Assembly: GCA_028345195.1 (NCBI GenBank) | Contig: JAOMCX010000001.1 | Location: forward strand, 105,411 to 169,410 | Direction: 5' to 3' | From: Candidatus Nitrosopelagicus sp. | Lineage (GTDB): Archaea > Thermoproteota > Nitrososphaeria > Nitrososphaerales > Nitrosopumilaceae | Length of the DNA stretch: 64,000 bases | Position numbers and translations under genes: made by a program | In this document: positions 33,234 to 42,974 of the stretch, piece after piece | How the letters are laid out: each line of letters starts with the position of its first letter | How positions within the stretch are numbered: position 1 is the first letter of the stretch | The notes under the pieces: generated by a model | Databases searched by the model: none | What the model was told of the DNA's origin: nothing | What the model saw: only the letters and a program-made list of their open reading frames with translations

Positions 33234-34070
33234 CTACATTTTTGGAATGAAAATTTGCTTATTCTTTGCTGAAATTAAGATAATTGAAGAAATTGCTACA
33301 ACAAGAACCAGTGCTGCAATTGTACCAAATTCTGGAATTACAAATGTTCCTATAATCTCAATTTCTTCAGAACCATATGAGAATGGAATTGTTAAAGTCC
33401 AAAATTCACCAATTGATGATGCAATGTGATTAGTTTCATCTCCATCAACTAGAACAAAGAATCCATTTTCATCGGTATCAATCACTTCCTTTGGTAATGT
33501 TATAGTTAGTTCTCCATCACAATCTGTTTTAATTTCTATGATCATTGATTTCATTTCAGTATCTGGTGTCATTCCAAGAATCTCTGCACAAGTTAATTCA
33601 TAGTTTAACACGTTATCTTCTATTGTAATTGTTTGTGATGTATCTTCATTTTCTTCCATTGCAAATTCTGGTGTAGTTTGTACTCCTGCAGACATCATTC
33701 CTCCATATTCAAATTCAACCTGTGTAGAGTTTTCACCATAATTCATCATAATTGTATAAGTTCCAGTTTCTTTCCACTTTCCACCTATTGATGTTGAAAC
33801 AGTTTCAGAAAAACTTCCATCAGTTTCTACATCTATTTGTGCTGGATGAATCATATTTCCCATTGGGCTGACAATTCGAATTACTACGGGAGTTCCTTCA
33901 AGTATAATATCCACAAGTCCTAAAATCTCCACTGGCTCTCCAGCTGCATAAGATTCTTTTTCAGTTGTAATTGTTAATACTTGATTCGATTGAGCAACTG
34001 ATTCTCCGCCTAAAAATGGCAATAATATCAGACTAGCAATTACTAGAATCGAAACCTCTTTTGATTTCAC
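33234..34070 (-). CDS. PEFG-CTERM surface protein with Ig-like domain (copy 3)
   Basis: 278 residues: a signal peptide (ending about SVAQ), an Ig-like domain (VLTITTEKESYAAGEPVEIL), a second beta region with two Cys (LTCAEIL and KTDCDGELT) that may form a disulfide, and the C-terminal FVIPEFGTIAALVLVVAISS plus basic end. The tail is more divergent than the copies 1 and 2 pair, marking an older duplication. A promoter-like AT stretch lies just upstream. Confidence 0.87.
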   Translation of the reverse strand: MKSKEVSILVIASLILLPFLGGESVAQSNQVLTITTEKESYAAGEPVEILGLVDIILEGTPVVIRIVSPMGNMIHPAQIDVETDGSFSETVSTSIGGKWKETGTYTIMMNYGENSTQVEFEYGGMMSAGVQTTPEFAMEENEDTSQTITIEDNVLNYELTCAEILGMTPDTEMKSMIIEIKTDCDGELTITLPKEVIDTDENGFFVLVDGDETNHIASSIGEFWTLTIPFSYGSEEIEIIGTFVIPEFGTIAALVLVVAISSIILISAKNKQIFIPKM

Positions 34071-34163
34071 AATTCTAGAATCTTTGGATCATATTTAACC
34101 GGTTTGTGTAAAAAAAACCAATTAGAATAGAAAATTTTTGAAATTTTTCCAAAATTTCTAATT

Positions 34164-34242
34164 AAATATATATTGCGCTCATGGAGAATTTGTTCAGTTT
34201 GTATCAATCTTTCTTTTCTATAACTAATGTTATGCGTGGAGG
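34164..34242 (+). promoter_or_regulatory. Promoter and Shine-Dalgarno of the rpoH-rpoB-rpoA operon
   Basis: A TATA box AAATATATAT is at 34164-34173, predicting a start near 34194 and a 5' UTR of about 59 bases. GGAGG at 34238-34242 sits 10 bases before the ATG and is a classic Shine-Dalgarno site. This is one of the few leadered genes here, in contrast to the leaderless norm. Confidence 0.7.
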
Positions 34243-34252
34243 ATTGAATTAG

Positions 34253-34504
34253 ATGGCAACCAAGAAAATCCCAATTTTAGTCCCAGATCACGTTTATGTA
34301 CCAAAACATGAAATCATGACAAAAAAAGATGCCCAAAAAGTTTTAGACGAATTCAATTGTAAGCCAACAGAATTACCATTAATCTTTGTAACAGACCCTG
34401 CAATTCTTGGACTTGGAGTTAAACCAGGTGACATGATAAGAATTACAAGAAAAAGTGGAACTGCTGGTGAAAGTACCTATTATCGATACGTGGTGGAAAC
34501 TTAA
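34253..34504 (+). CDS. rpoH: RNA polymerase subunit Rpo5 (RpoH)
   Basis: 83 residues, equivalent to the C-terminal domain of eukaryotic Rpb5: VPDHVYVPKHEIMTKKDAQK at the start and DPAILGLGVKPGDMIRITRKS, then YYRYVVE at the end. It forms part of the polymerase jaw. Its stop overlaps the rpoB start (TAATG), indicating translational coupling. Confidence 0.96.
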   Translation: MATKKIPILVPDHVYVPKHEIMTKKDAQKVLDEFNCKPTELPLIFVTDPAILGLGVKPGDMIRITRKSGTAGESTYYRYVVET

Positions 34505-37500
34505 TGGCAGAAAATTACAATCAACGTTGGCCAGTCATTCAAGATATACTTCGAAGAGAAGGAATTGCACGACAACATCTTACTTCATTTGATGAATTCT
34601 TAGATAATGGATTACAAAGTATAATTCAAGAAGTAGGGCAAATTGAAATTGAAAACGCAGAATATCCTTACAAAATACAACTTGGAAAAATTAAACTTCA
34701 ACAACCAAGAATGATGGAATTAGATGGTTCTATCACTCATGTAACTCCTGCAGAAGCAAGATTGAGAAATATTTCATATGTTGCACCAATTATGATGGAA
34801 GCAAGTGTTGTTGAAGATGGCAAAACTCTTGAAACACGTTTTGTTCATATTGGTGATATGCCAGTTATGGTAAAATCACATGCATGTATTCTAAATACAT
34901 TCACTGACCAAAAATTAATTGATCATCAAGAAGATCCACGTGATCCTGGCGGATACTTTATCATTAATGGTTCTGAAAGAGTTGTAGTTGGTTTAGAAGA
35001 TCTTTCTTACAATAAAATTATTGTTGATGCAGAAAAAGTTGGAGGGAAAATAGTTCACAAAGCTAAAGTTTACTCTTCCATCATTGGTTATCGTGCAAAA
35101 TTAGAACTAATTATGAAAGACGATGGAATGATTGTCGCAAAAATTCCTGGTTCTCCTGTTGATATTCCAGTTGTAACTTTAATGCGTGCACTTGGTTTAG
35201 AATCTGATAAAGATATTGCAGGTGCAGTATCACTTGTTGATGAAATACAAGATCATTTAGAAGGTTCATTTGAAAAAGCCGGTGATGTCCCAACTTCAAA
35301 AGATGCAATTGTTTACATCAGTAAAAGAATCGCACCAGGAATGTTGGAAGAATTCCAAATTAAAAGAGCTGAGACACTTCTTGATTGGGGTCTATTACCT
35401 CATTTAGGAAAACATCCTGAAAATAGAAAAGAAAAGGCTCACTTTATGGGCGAAGCTGCATGTAAATTATTAGAATTAAAGTTAGGATGGATTGAACCAG
35501 ACGACAAAGATCATTATGGAAACAAAGTCATTAAATTTGCAGGTCAAATGCTTGCTGATTTGTTTAGAACCGCATTCCGTAATCTAGTTCGAGATATGAA
35601 ATATCAATTAGAACGCTCTGGTCAAAAACGTGGAATTAACGCAGTTGCTGCAGCCATAAGACCTGGAATTGTTTCTGATAAACTAAACAATGCAATTGCC
35701 ACTGGAAATTGGGGTAGAGGACGTGTTGGAGTTACACAATTACTTGACAGAACTAACTATCTTTCAACTATCAGTCATTTGAGACGTGTACAATCTCCTC
35801 TAAGTAGAACTCAACCAAACTTTGAAGCTAGAGATCTTCACTCAACACACTTTGGAAGAATTTGTCCAAGTGAAACACCTGAAGGTTCAAACTGTGGACT
35901 GGTAAAGAATTTGGCATTATCTGCAATTATCTCTCAAAATGTACCATCAGAGGAAATTGTTGAGAAATTATTTGATATCGGCGTATCCGATTTGGTATCA
36001 ACATCAAATGATGTAAAGAAAGATGGCACCAGAATATTTGTTGATGGTAAATTAATTGGATTCCATAAAGATGGACAAGGTTTAGTAGAGCAAATGCGTG
36101 ACTTTAGAAGAAGTTCAAAGATTCATCCACATGTTGGAATATCCATACATAAGCCAGAAGAAGAAGGTGCAACTCAAAGACTGTATGTTAATTGTAATGC
36201 TGGTCGTGTACTAAGACCTCTTGTAATTATTAAAGATGGTAAAACTCTACTTTCACAAGATATTCTTGAGAAAATATCTAAGAAGTTAATTTCTTGGAAT
36301 GATCTTGTAAGAATGGGTATTATTGAGTTACTAGATGCAAATGAAGAAGAAAATTGTTATGTAACATTTGATGATAAAAATACAAAAAAATTCACACATA
36401 TGGAAATTTTTCCATCTGCAATTCTTGGCGCAGGTGCATCAATTATTCCTTACCCTGAACATAACCAATCTCCAAGAAATACTTACGAATCTGCAATGGC
36501 AAAACAAAGTCTTGGGTTCTCAACTCCTATGATGAATACTAGTACATATGTTCGTCAACACCTGATGTTATATCCTCAAGGTCCAATTGTTTCTACTCGT
36601 GCAATGAATTTACTTGGAATGGAAGAAAGACCTGCTGGAGTAAATTGTGTTGTTGCAGTATTACCATTTGATGGTTATAACATTGAAGATGCAATTGTAT
36701 TGAATCGATCATCTGTAGACAGGGGATTGTTCAGAACTTTCTTCTTTAGAATTTATGATACTGAAGCTAAACAATATCCTGGTGGAATGAGAGATAACTT
36801 TGAGGTTCCAAATGCAGATGATAATGTTAGAGGTTACAAAGGTGAAAAGGCATATCGAATGTTAGAAGATGATGGAATTGTAGCAACTGAATCTGCTGTT
36901 CAAGGCGGTGATATTTTAATCGGTAAAACTAGTCCTCCAAGATTTATGGAAGAGTATAAAGAATTTGAAACAAGTGGTCCATACAGACGTGATACATCAG
37001 TTGGTGTAAGACCTTCGGAGCATGGTGTTGTTGATACTGTTGTAATGACTCAATCTAATGAAGGCGGAAAAATGTACAAAATCCGTGTACGTGATATGAG
37101 AATTCCAGAAATTGGTGATAAATTTGCATCAAGACATGGACAAAAAGGTGTACTTGGAATTCTAGCAAAACAAGAAGATCTTCCGTATACTGAAGAAGGA
37201 ACTCAACCTGATGTTTTGATTAACCCACACGCATTCCCATCTAGAATGACTGTTGGAATGATGATGGAATCTGTATGTGGAAAAGCTGCAGCACTTAGAG
37301 GAAAACAATTTGATGGTTCTGCATTTGTTGGAGAAAAAATGGATGTCGTAAAAGAAATTCTTGACAAAGAGGGTTTCAAGTATTCTGGTAAAGAAAAAAT
37401 GTATGACGGTAGAACTGGTAAGTCATTTGAAGTTGAGACATTTATTGGAGTTGTATATTATCAAAAACTTCATCATATGGTTTCTGATAAAATACATGCT

Positions 37501-37851
37501 AGGGCAAGAGGTCAAGTTCAAATGCTTACAAAACAACCAACTGAAGGTCGTGCTCGTGGTGGTGGTTTAAGATTTGGTGAAATGGAACGTGATTGTTTAA
37601 TTGCTTATGGTGCATCAATGCTTCTAAAAGATAGATTGCTAGATGAATCTGATAAAACTGATATTTTATTATGTGAAAAATGTGGATTAACTGGTTATCA
37701 TGATGCACGAAAACGAAAATTTGTATGTGCACAATGTGGTGAAAATGCACCTATATCTTCTGTTTCAGTTGCATATGCTTTCAAATTACTTTTACAAGAA
37801 ATTCTCAGTCTTAACATTGCGCCAAGATTGAAACTAAAGGAGAGAGTATAA
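34504..37851 (+). CDS. rpoB: RNA polymerase subunit B (Rpo2)
   Basis: A 1115-residue unsplit beta subunit. Landmarks are FIINGSERVVVGLEDLS near the N-terminus, FGRICPSETPEGSNCGLVKN (about 456-475), GYNIEDAIVLNRSS, the GDKFASRHGQKGV active-centre loop (about 872-884), RARGGGLRFGEMERD and a C-terminal zinc site (CEKCGLTGY, CAQCG). It is full length and undivided, unlike the split B'/B'' of many methanogens. It overlaps rpoA by 1 base. Confidence 0.98.
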   Translation: MAENYNQRWPVIQDILRREGIARQHLTSFDEFLDNGLQSIIQEVGQIEIENAEYPYKIQLGKIKLQQPRMMELDGSITHVTPAEARLRNISYVAPIMMEASVVEDGKTLETRFVHIGDMPVMVKSHACILNTFTDQKLIDHQEDPRDPGGYFIINGSERVVVGLEDLSYNKIIVDAEKVGGKIVHKAKVYSSIIGYRAKLELIMKDDGMIVAKIPGSPVDIPVVTLMRALGLESDKDIAGAVSLVDEIQDHLEGSFEKAGDVPTSKDAIVYISKRIAPGMLEEFQIKRAETLLDWGLLPHLGKHPENRKEKAHFMGEAACKLLELKLGWIEPDDKDHYGNKVIKFAGQMLADLFRTAFRNLVRDMKYQLERSGQKRGINAVAAAIRPGIVSDKLNNAIATGNWGRGRVGVTQLLDRTNYLSTISHLRRVQSPLSRTQPNFEARDLHSTHFGRICPSETPEGSNCGLVKNLALSAIISQNVPSEEIVEKLFDIGVSDLVSTSNDVKKDGTRIFVDGKLIGFHKDGQGLVEQMRDFRRSSKIHPHVGISIHKPEEEGATQRLYVNCNAGRVLRPLVIIKDGKTLLSQDILEKISKKLISWNDLVRMGIIELLDANEEENCYVTFDDKNTKKFTHMEIFPSAILGAGASIIPYPEHNQSPRNTYESAMAKQSLGFSTPMMNTSTYVRQHLMLYPQGPIVSTRAMNLLGMEERPAGVNCVVAVLPFDGYNIEDAIVLNRSSVDRGLFRTFFFRIYDTEAKQYPGGMRDNFEVPNADDNVRGYKGEKAYRMLEDDGIVATESAVQGGDILIGKTSPPRFMEEYKEFETSGPYRRDTSVGVRPSEHGVVDTVVMTQSNEGGKMYKIRVRDMRIPEIGDKFASRHGQKGVLGILAKQEDLPYTEEGTQPDVLINPHAFPSRMTVGMMMESVCGKAAALRGKQFDGSAFVGEKMDVVKEILDKEGFKYSGKEKMYDGRTGKSFEVETFIGVVYYQKLHHMVSDKIHARARGQVQMLTKQPTEGRARGGGLRFGEMERDCLIAYGASMLLKDRLLDESDKTDILLCEKCGLTGYHDARKRKFVCAQCGENAPISSVSVAYAFKLLLQEILSLNIAPRLKLKERV

Positions 37852-40800
37852 TGTCTGTTACATCTACAAAATCAATTGAAGGAATTACATTCGCAGTCTG
37901 GTCTCCTCAAGAAATTAGAAAGTATTCAGTTGTTGAAATTACACAACCTGAAACATATGATGAAGATGGTATGGCTGTACAAGGCGGTCTAATGGATGGT
38001 AGACTTGGTGTTTTAGAACCTGGACAAAAATGTCTCACTGATGGTAATACTGCTGCTAGAAGTCCTGGACATTTTGGTCATATTGAATTAGCAGAACCTG
38101 TCTTACATATTGCATTTGTTGATAATATATACAAATTATTACAATCTACATGCCGTACTTGTGGAAGAATCAAGATGTCGCCTGATGATATCAAAGAATT
38201 TTCTAAAATCAAAGAACGTCAAGCATCTTACACTGTTTTGTCTCAAAAAAGAATTCCAGATCAAATTCAAGAAAAGGCAAAAAAACAAAAAGATTGTCCT
38301 CATTGTGGAAAGTCACAATATGAGTTAATTTTTACAAAACCAACAACCTTTGTTGAAAAAACAGAAATTGGAGAGAACAGATTATTACCTATCACAATAA
38401 GAGAAAGATTATCAATTATTCCTGATGGAGATCTTTCATTATTAGGATATGATCCTAAAACTGCACGTCCAGAATGGTTTATTTTACAAGCATTACCTGT
38501 ACCACCTGTAACTGTTAGACCATCAATTATTTTAGAAACTGGAATTCGTTCTGAAGACGATCTTACTCATAAATTAGTTGATATCATTCGTGTAAATCAA
38601 AGACTAAAAGAAAGTAAAGAAGCTGGAACTCCTCCACTTATTGTACAAGATTTAGTTGATTTGTTACAATACCATGTTACAACCTATTTTGATAATGAAG
38701 TTAGTGGAATACCACAAGCACATCATCGTTCTGGACGTCCACTCAAAACATTAACTCAAAGATTAAAAGGAAAAGAAGGAAGATTTAGAGGCTCATTATC
38801 TGGAAAACGTGTTGATTTTTCAAGTAGAACTGTCATTTCTCCAGATCCTAATCTAGATTTATCAGAAGTTGGTGTACCTGAAACTGTAGCAAAAAAATTA
38901 ACCATTCCTGAAATTGTAACTGATTGGAATATTGAAAAATTAAAAAAATTAGTAATTAATGGTCCATCGACTTTTCCTGGTGTTAACTACATTACTCGTC
39001 CTGACGGTGTAAAAATAAGACTAGATTTTGTTGAAGATCGTTCCTTAATTGCAGAATCTTTAGAAATTGGATTTTTAGTTGAAAGACATTTGATGGATGG
39101 TGATATTGTATTATTTAACAGACAACCATCACTTCACCAAATGTCTATAATGGCTCATTATGTTCATGTATTGCCTGGAAAAACTTTCAGATTACATCCA
39201 TCTGTTTGTCCTCCATACAATGCAGACTTTGATGGTGATGAAATGAATCTTCATGTACCTCAAAGTGAAGAGGCACGTTCTGAAGCAATTTTACTAATGA
39301 GAGTTCAAGACCAATTAATTTCTCCAAGATTTGGCGGTCCAATTATTGGTGGTCTTCGTGACTTTATCACTGGAGCGTATCTTCTAACAAAAGATGGAAC
39401 AACTCTATCTAGTCAAGAATTTGCAAATCTTGCTATGTTGGGTGGTTATACTGGCCAATTACCAGAACCTGAAAACAAGAAAGAAAATCTTTACACTGGC
39501 AAACAATTATTCTCAATATTCCTTCCTGAAGACTTCAATTACGTGATGACATCAAAATGGTCTAAAGGTACTAAAGGAAAAGAAAAAGATGTTGTAATTA
39601 AAAATGGTCAACTAATCAGTGGTGTAATCGATAAATCATCAATTGGAGCTGAAGAACCAGAAAGTGTACTGCATAGAATTGCTAAAGATTACGGCAACGA
39701 AAAAGCAAAAATTTTCTTAAATTCTGAATTAATTGTTATCAAACAATTCATCACTCACTATGGATTTAGTTATGGATATGGTGACTTGGAAGTACCAGAA
39801 AAAGATCGTGAAGGAATTAGTTCTGACATCAATCAAACATATAATGAAGTTCTCGATTTGATCAGTCAAGAAAAGAAAGGAACACTGAAGGCAACTAGAG
39901 GAATGACTACGCAAGAAACACTTGAAGCATATATTGTGAATAATTTAGGTAAACTAAGAGATAGAGCTGCCACTGCTGCAAATCTCTCATTAGATGATAA
40001 CAATGCTGGTAAAATCATGGCAACAACTGGTGCTAGAGGTTCATCATTGAATGTTGGACAAATGGCAGGTGCCTTGGGTCAACAGGCAAGAAGAGGAAAT
40101 CGTCTTAACAAGGGTTACAATAACAGAGTTCTAACTCATTTTGAAGAACACGAAAATGATCCTGACGCACATGGATTTGTAAAATCAAATTATCGTGACG
40201 GTCTATCTACTCTAGAATTCTTCTTCCATGCTATGGGTGGTAGAGAAGGTCTTGTAGATACTGCTGTAAGAACACAACAAAGTGGATACATGCAAAGAAG
40301 ACTCATCAATGCATTAGAACACATTAAACTAGAATATGATGGAACTGTAAGAGATCCACATGGACATATCATCCAATTTTTGTACGGTGAAGATGGAATT
40401 GATGTAGCAAAAAGTGATCATGGTGAAGCATTTAACGTTGATAGATTAATTGAATCTGAAAGTATTGTAGACTCTGGTAAGGCTGCAACTAAAGATGAAA
40501 TTGCACCAATTATCAAAAAATACTCTAGTGCATTCAACCCTCGTTTATCAAGTGCAGTAAGTAAATCATTAGAAACTTCAAAATTAAGTAAAGCAGGTGT
40601 TGAAAAAGTCGCCAAAAAAGGATTATCATTATACAATAATGCAAAAGCAGAACCTGGTCAAGCTGTAGGTATTGTCACTGCACAATCAATTGGTGAACCT
40701 GGAACTCAGATGACTTTAAGAACATTTCACTTTGCAGGAATTGCAGAAAGAAACGTCACCTTAGGTCTTCCAAGATTAATTGAATTAGTAGATGCAAGAA

Positions 40801-41657
40801 AGAAACCTGTTACTCCAACAATGGATATTTACTTAACTGGTGATGCCAAAACAGATCAAACAAAAACAGTTGAAGTTGCTAGAAATATTTTACAAACTAC
40901 CGTCAATGATCTCATTCTTGATGCTGATACTGATTACAAAACAAAAATTACATTAAATATGAATGAAAGAAAATTATCTGACCGTGGTTGTACTCTAGAT
41001 GATGTTAAAGCAGCATTAGAATCTAACAAAAAATTCAAAATGGAAGATAATGGAATTAATTCCGTTGTTCTAAATTTAGTTGATGAAGAGGCTGATGCAC
41101 CTGCTGTTATTGTAGTACGAAACAAAGTTCTAAAAACAACCGTGAAAGGTGTTCCTGATATTGCACGTGTTACAATTGTTAAACAAAATGATGAATATGT
41201 CATACAAACCACCGGCTCTAATCTTGCTAAGGTCTTAGACGTTGAAGGACTAGATAAAAATAATGTTAGAACAAATAATGTCTCTGAAATTGCAGAAACA
41301 CTTGGAATTGAGGCTGCAAGAAATGCTTTGATTAATGAATTAAGTAATACATTAGAAGATCAGGGTCTAGAAGTTGACCAGAGATATCTTATGTTGGTAT
41401 CTGATCTAATGTGTCATCGCGGTTACATGCAACAAATTGGACGTCATGGAATTGCAGGTACAAAAGATAGTGTATTAGCACGTGCTGCCTTCGAAATTAC
41501 TGTGCCAACAATTGCAGGTGCAGCAAGAACCGGTGAAACAGAACAACTTAGAGGAATCACAGAAAATGTCATAGTTGGAAGTCAAATTCCAATCGGAAGT
41601 GGAACTGTTGACTTGTATATGCAAGTTGCAAAAAAACGTGGTTCTGATAAATCCTAA
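37851..41657 (+). CDS. rpoA: RNA polymerase subunit A, unsplit (A' and A'' fused)
   Basis: 1268 residues. The A' part has zinc motifs (CRTCGR, then CPHCGK), the clamp, and the catalytic YNADFDGDEMNLHVPQ (three Asp binding Mg) at about 460-475. The A'' part continues in the same frame with the trigger-loop/bridge region (GQAVGIVTAQSIGEPGTQMT, about 937-956) and the C-terminal ARAAFEITVPTIAGAA segment. In most archaea these are two genes; a single rpoA is a known thaumarchaeal trait. There is no frameshift. Confidence 0.98.
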   Translation: MSVTSTKSIEGITFAVWSPQEIRKYSVVEITQPETYDEDGMAVQGGLMDGRLGVLEPGQKCLTDGNTAARSPGHFGHIELAEPVLHIAFVDNIYKLLQSTCRTCGRIKMSPDDIKEFSKIKERQASYTVLSQKRIPDQIQEKAKKQKDCPHCGKSQYELIFTKPTTFVEKTEIGENRLLPITIRERLSIIPDGDLSLLGYDPKTARPEWFILQALPVPPVTVRPSIILETGIRSEDDLTHKLVDIIRVNQRLKESKEAGTPPLIVQDLVDLLQYHVTTYFDNEVSGIPQAHHRSGRPLKTLTQRLKGKEGRFRGSLSGKRVDFSSRTVISPDPNLDLSEVGVPETVAKKLTIPEIVTDWNIEKLKKLVINGPSTFPGVNYITRPDGVKIRLDFVEDRSLIAESLEIGFLVERHLMDGDIVLFNRQPSLHQMSIMAHYVHVLPGKTFRLHPSVCPPYNADFDGDEMNLHVPQSEEARSEAILLMRVQDQLISPRFGGPIIGGLRDFITGAYLLTKDGTTLSSQEFANLAMLGGYTGQLPEPENKKENLYTGKQLFSIFLPEDFNYVMTSKWSKGTKGKEKDVVIKNGQLISGVIDKSSIGAEEPESVLHRIAKDYGNEKAKIFLNSELIVIKQFITHYGFSYGYGDLEVPEKDREGISSDINQTYNEVLDLISQEKKGTLKATRGMTTQETLEAYIVNNLGKLRDRAATAANLSLDDNNAGKIMATTGARGSSLNVGQMAGALGQQARRGNRLNKGYNNRVLTHFEEHENDPDAHGFVKSNYRDGLSTLEFFFHAMGGREGLVDTAVRTQQSGYMQRRLINALEHIKLEYDGTVRDPHGHIIQFLYGEDGIDVAKSDHGEAFNVDRLIESESIVDSGKAATKDEIAPIIKKYSSAFNPRLSSAVSKSLETSKLSKAGVEKVAKKGLSLYNNAKAEPGQAVGIVTAQSIGEPGTQMTLRTFHFAGIAERNVTLGLPRLIELVDARKKPVTPTMDIYLTGDAKTDQTKTVEVARNILQTTVNDLILDADTDYKTKITLNMNERKLSDRGCTLDDVKAALESNKKFKMEDNGINSVVLNLVDEEADAPAVIVVRNKVLKTTVKGVPDIARVTIVKQNDEYVIQTTGSNLAKVLDVEGLDKNNVRTNNVSEIAETLGIEAARNALINELSNTLEDQGLEVDQRYLMLVSDLMCHRGYMQQIGRHGIAGTKDSVLARAAFEITVPTIAGAARTGETEQLRGITENVIVGSQIPIGSGTVDLYMQVAKKRGSDKS

Positions 41658-41688
41658 AAAATATTAAGCGAGAATTTTCTATAAAATC

Positions 41689-42033
41689 ATGTTAGAAACG
41701 TGGGTTGATAAAATTAGAACTAATGATCCTAAACAAGTAGTATCATTATATCAAGATGATGGATTATTACTTGGAACATTTTCTGATATCGAAAGAAAAG
41801 GACATGATCTTATTTTAGATTACTTTGAAAATTTATTCAAAGCCAAAGTTGATGTTGAAATTGTTACACAGCACAAGCATGAAACTGAAACAATGGTGGT
41901 AAATTCGGGTCTCTATAATTTCATTGTAGATGGAAAAACTGTAAATGCAAGATTCTCTTTTGTTTTCACAAAAACTGATGATGGTTGGAAAATTTTATCT
42001 CACCACTCTTCTGTTCTTCCTGAGAGTCACTAA
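41689..42033 (+). CDS. SnoaL/DUF4440-like small alpha+beta barrel protein
   Basis: 114 residues. The order helix (LETWVDKIRTNDPKQVVSLY), strand (DDGLLLGTFSDIERKGHDLI) and three-stranded sheet ending FVFTKTDDGWKILSHHSS matches the NTF2-like superfamily, in particular SgcJ/CaMKII-association-domain proteins. These act as small binding or hydrolase modules, with substrate unknown. A TATA-like AAAATATTAAG sits about 26 bases before the ATG, so it has its own leaderless promoter after rpoA. Confidence 0.8.
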   Translation: MLETWVDKIRTNDPKQVVSLYQDDGLLLGTFSDIERKGHDLILDYFENLFKAKVDVEIVTQHKHETETMVVNSGLYNFIVDGKTVNARFSFVFTKTDDGWKILSHHSSVLPESH

Positions 42034-42065
42034 GACTTTTAATCATAGCAAACTTTTGAAAAACA

Positions 42066-42575
42066 TTGGGTAAAAAAGATCCTAGTTACAAAAAACCACA
42101 AGATCCCAAAAGTTTTGGAGCATTTCTTAAGAAGAGAGCTCCAATCTATCTTGGATTGATTGGATTATTTCTCTTATTTGTATATCCTGCAATTATTGAA
42201 AAAGATCTTAATTCAATACTTGATGATTCGTTTGAAGGTAATGATAGAATTGCTGTAGATATGGTAAAGTTTTATTCTGGACCAAATAATTCTGGAATCA
42301 AGGTTATAGAAGTCATCGAAGAAAAAATCAATGAAAAACATGAAGGTCAGAAAATATTTGATGATGAAAATACACGCGCAAAATTTTTTGTAGATTCTAT
42401 TCCATCGTTTCTAGAAGCAGATGATGAATTCACTCATCAAGTAATTTTCACGTTTGACGCTGAAGATAATCAACAATTGGTCTATACTTGGTTTGTTAAT
42501 ATCGAAAATGGAGTAATTTCTCCAATTGACGATGATACAAAAAATATACAACAAACCGTTGACTATTCTGACTAA
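42066..42575 (+). CDS. Membrane-anchored protein of unknown function
   Basis: 169 residues starting with TTG: a basic N-terminus (GKKDPSYKKPQDPKSFGAFLKKR), one membrane helix (IYLGLIGLFLLFVYPAII, about 27-44), then a soluble alpha/beta domain of ~120 residues rich in Asp and Glu. No known family seen. It lies 32 bases after the SnoaL-like gene and 39 before the PTPS gene. Confidence 0.68.
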   Translation: MGKKDPSYKKPQDPKSFGAFLKKRAPIYLGLIGLFLLFVYPAIIEKDLNSILDDSFEGNDRIAVDMVKFYSGPNNSGIKVIEVIEEKINEKHEGQKIFDDENTRAKFFVDSIPSFLEADDEFTHQVIFTFDAEDNQQLVYTWFVNIENGVISPIDDDTKNIQQTVDYSD

Positions 42576-42614
42576 TTTCTTTAGGTATTAATTATCAATA
42601 ATCTTTGCAAATGT

Positions 42615-42971
42615 ATGAAAACACGTTTAGGCGTATCATTTGAGATTGACTTTGCTCATACACTTAGAGGTCACCCAAAATGTGGTAAACCGCATGGTCA
42701 TACATCTAGAATTATAGTCGAAGTTCAAGGTGATGTAAAAAAAGGTGGTTCATACGAAGAAAATATGGTAATTGAGTTTGATAAAATGAAAAAACTCTGT
42801 TGGGCAACAATTGAACAACTTGATCATAGAAATCTTAATGAATTATTTGATTTTCCAACATCTGAAAATATTGCAGAATGGATATTTGAAAATTTAAAAG
42901 ATAAAATTCCATTGCACTCTGTAAAGTTCTTTGAAGGAACAAACAAGTATTGTGAAATTACTTCTGATTAA
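42615..42971 (+). CDS. 6-pyruvoyltetrahydropterin synthase / QueD-like protein
   Basis: 118 residues of the T-fold PTPS family. The zinc-binding His residues are in FAHTL and PHGHTS (about 16 and 28-30), the catalytic Cys is in KCGKPHGH, and LDHRNLNELF (about 76-85) is the second signature. The GTP-derived substrate may lead to 7-deazaguanine tRNA bases (archaeosine) or pterins. The length is short but complete. Confidence 0.88.
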   Translation: MKTRLGVSFEIDFAHTLRGHPKCGKPHGHTSRIIVEVQGDVKKGGSYEENMVIEFDKMKKLCWATIEQLDHRNLNELFDFPTSENIAEWIFENLKDKIPLHSVKFFEGTNKYCEITSD

Positions 42972-42974
42972 AAA

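Noticed and set aside
34181-34252. 23-codon frame ending right at the rpoH start
   Set aside because: Its ATG lies only about 10 bases after the TATA box, before the expected transcription start, so it would not be in the message.
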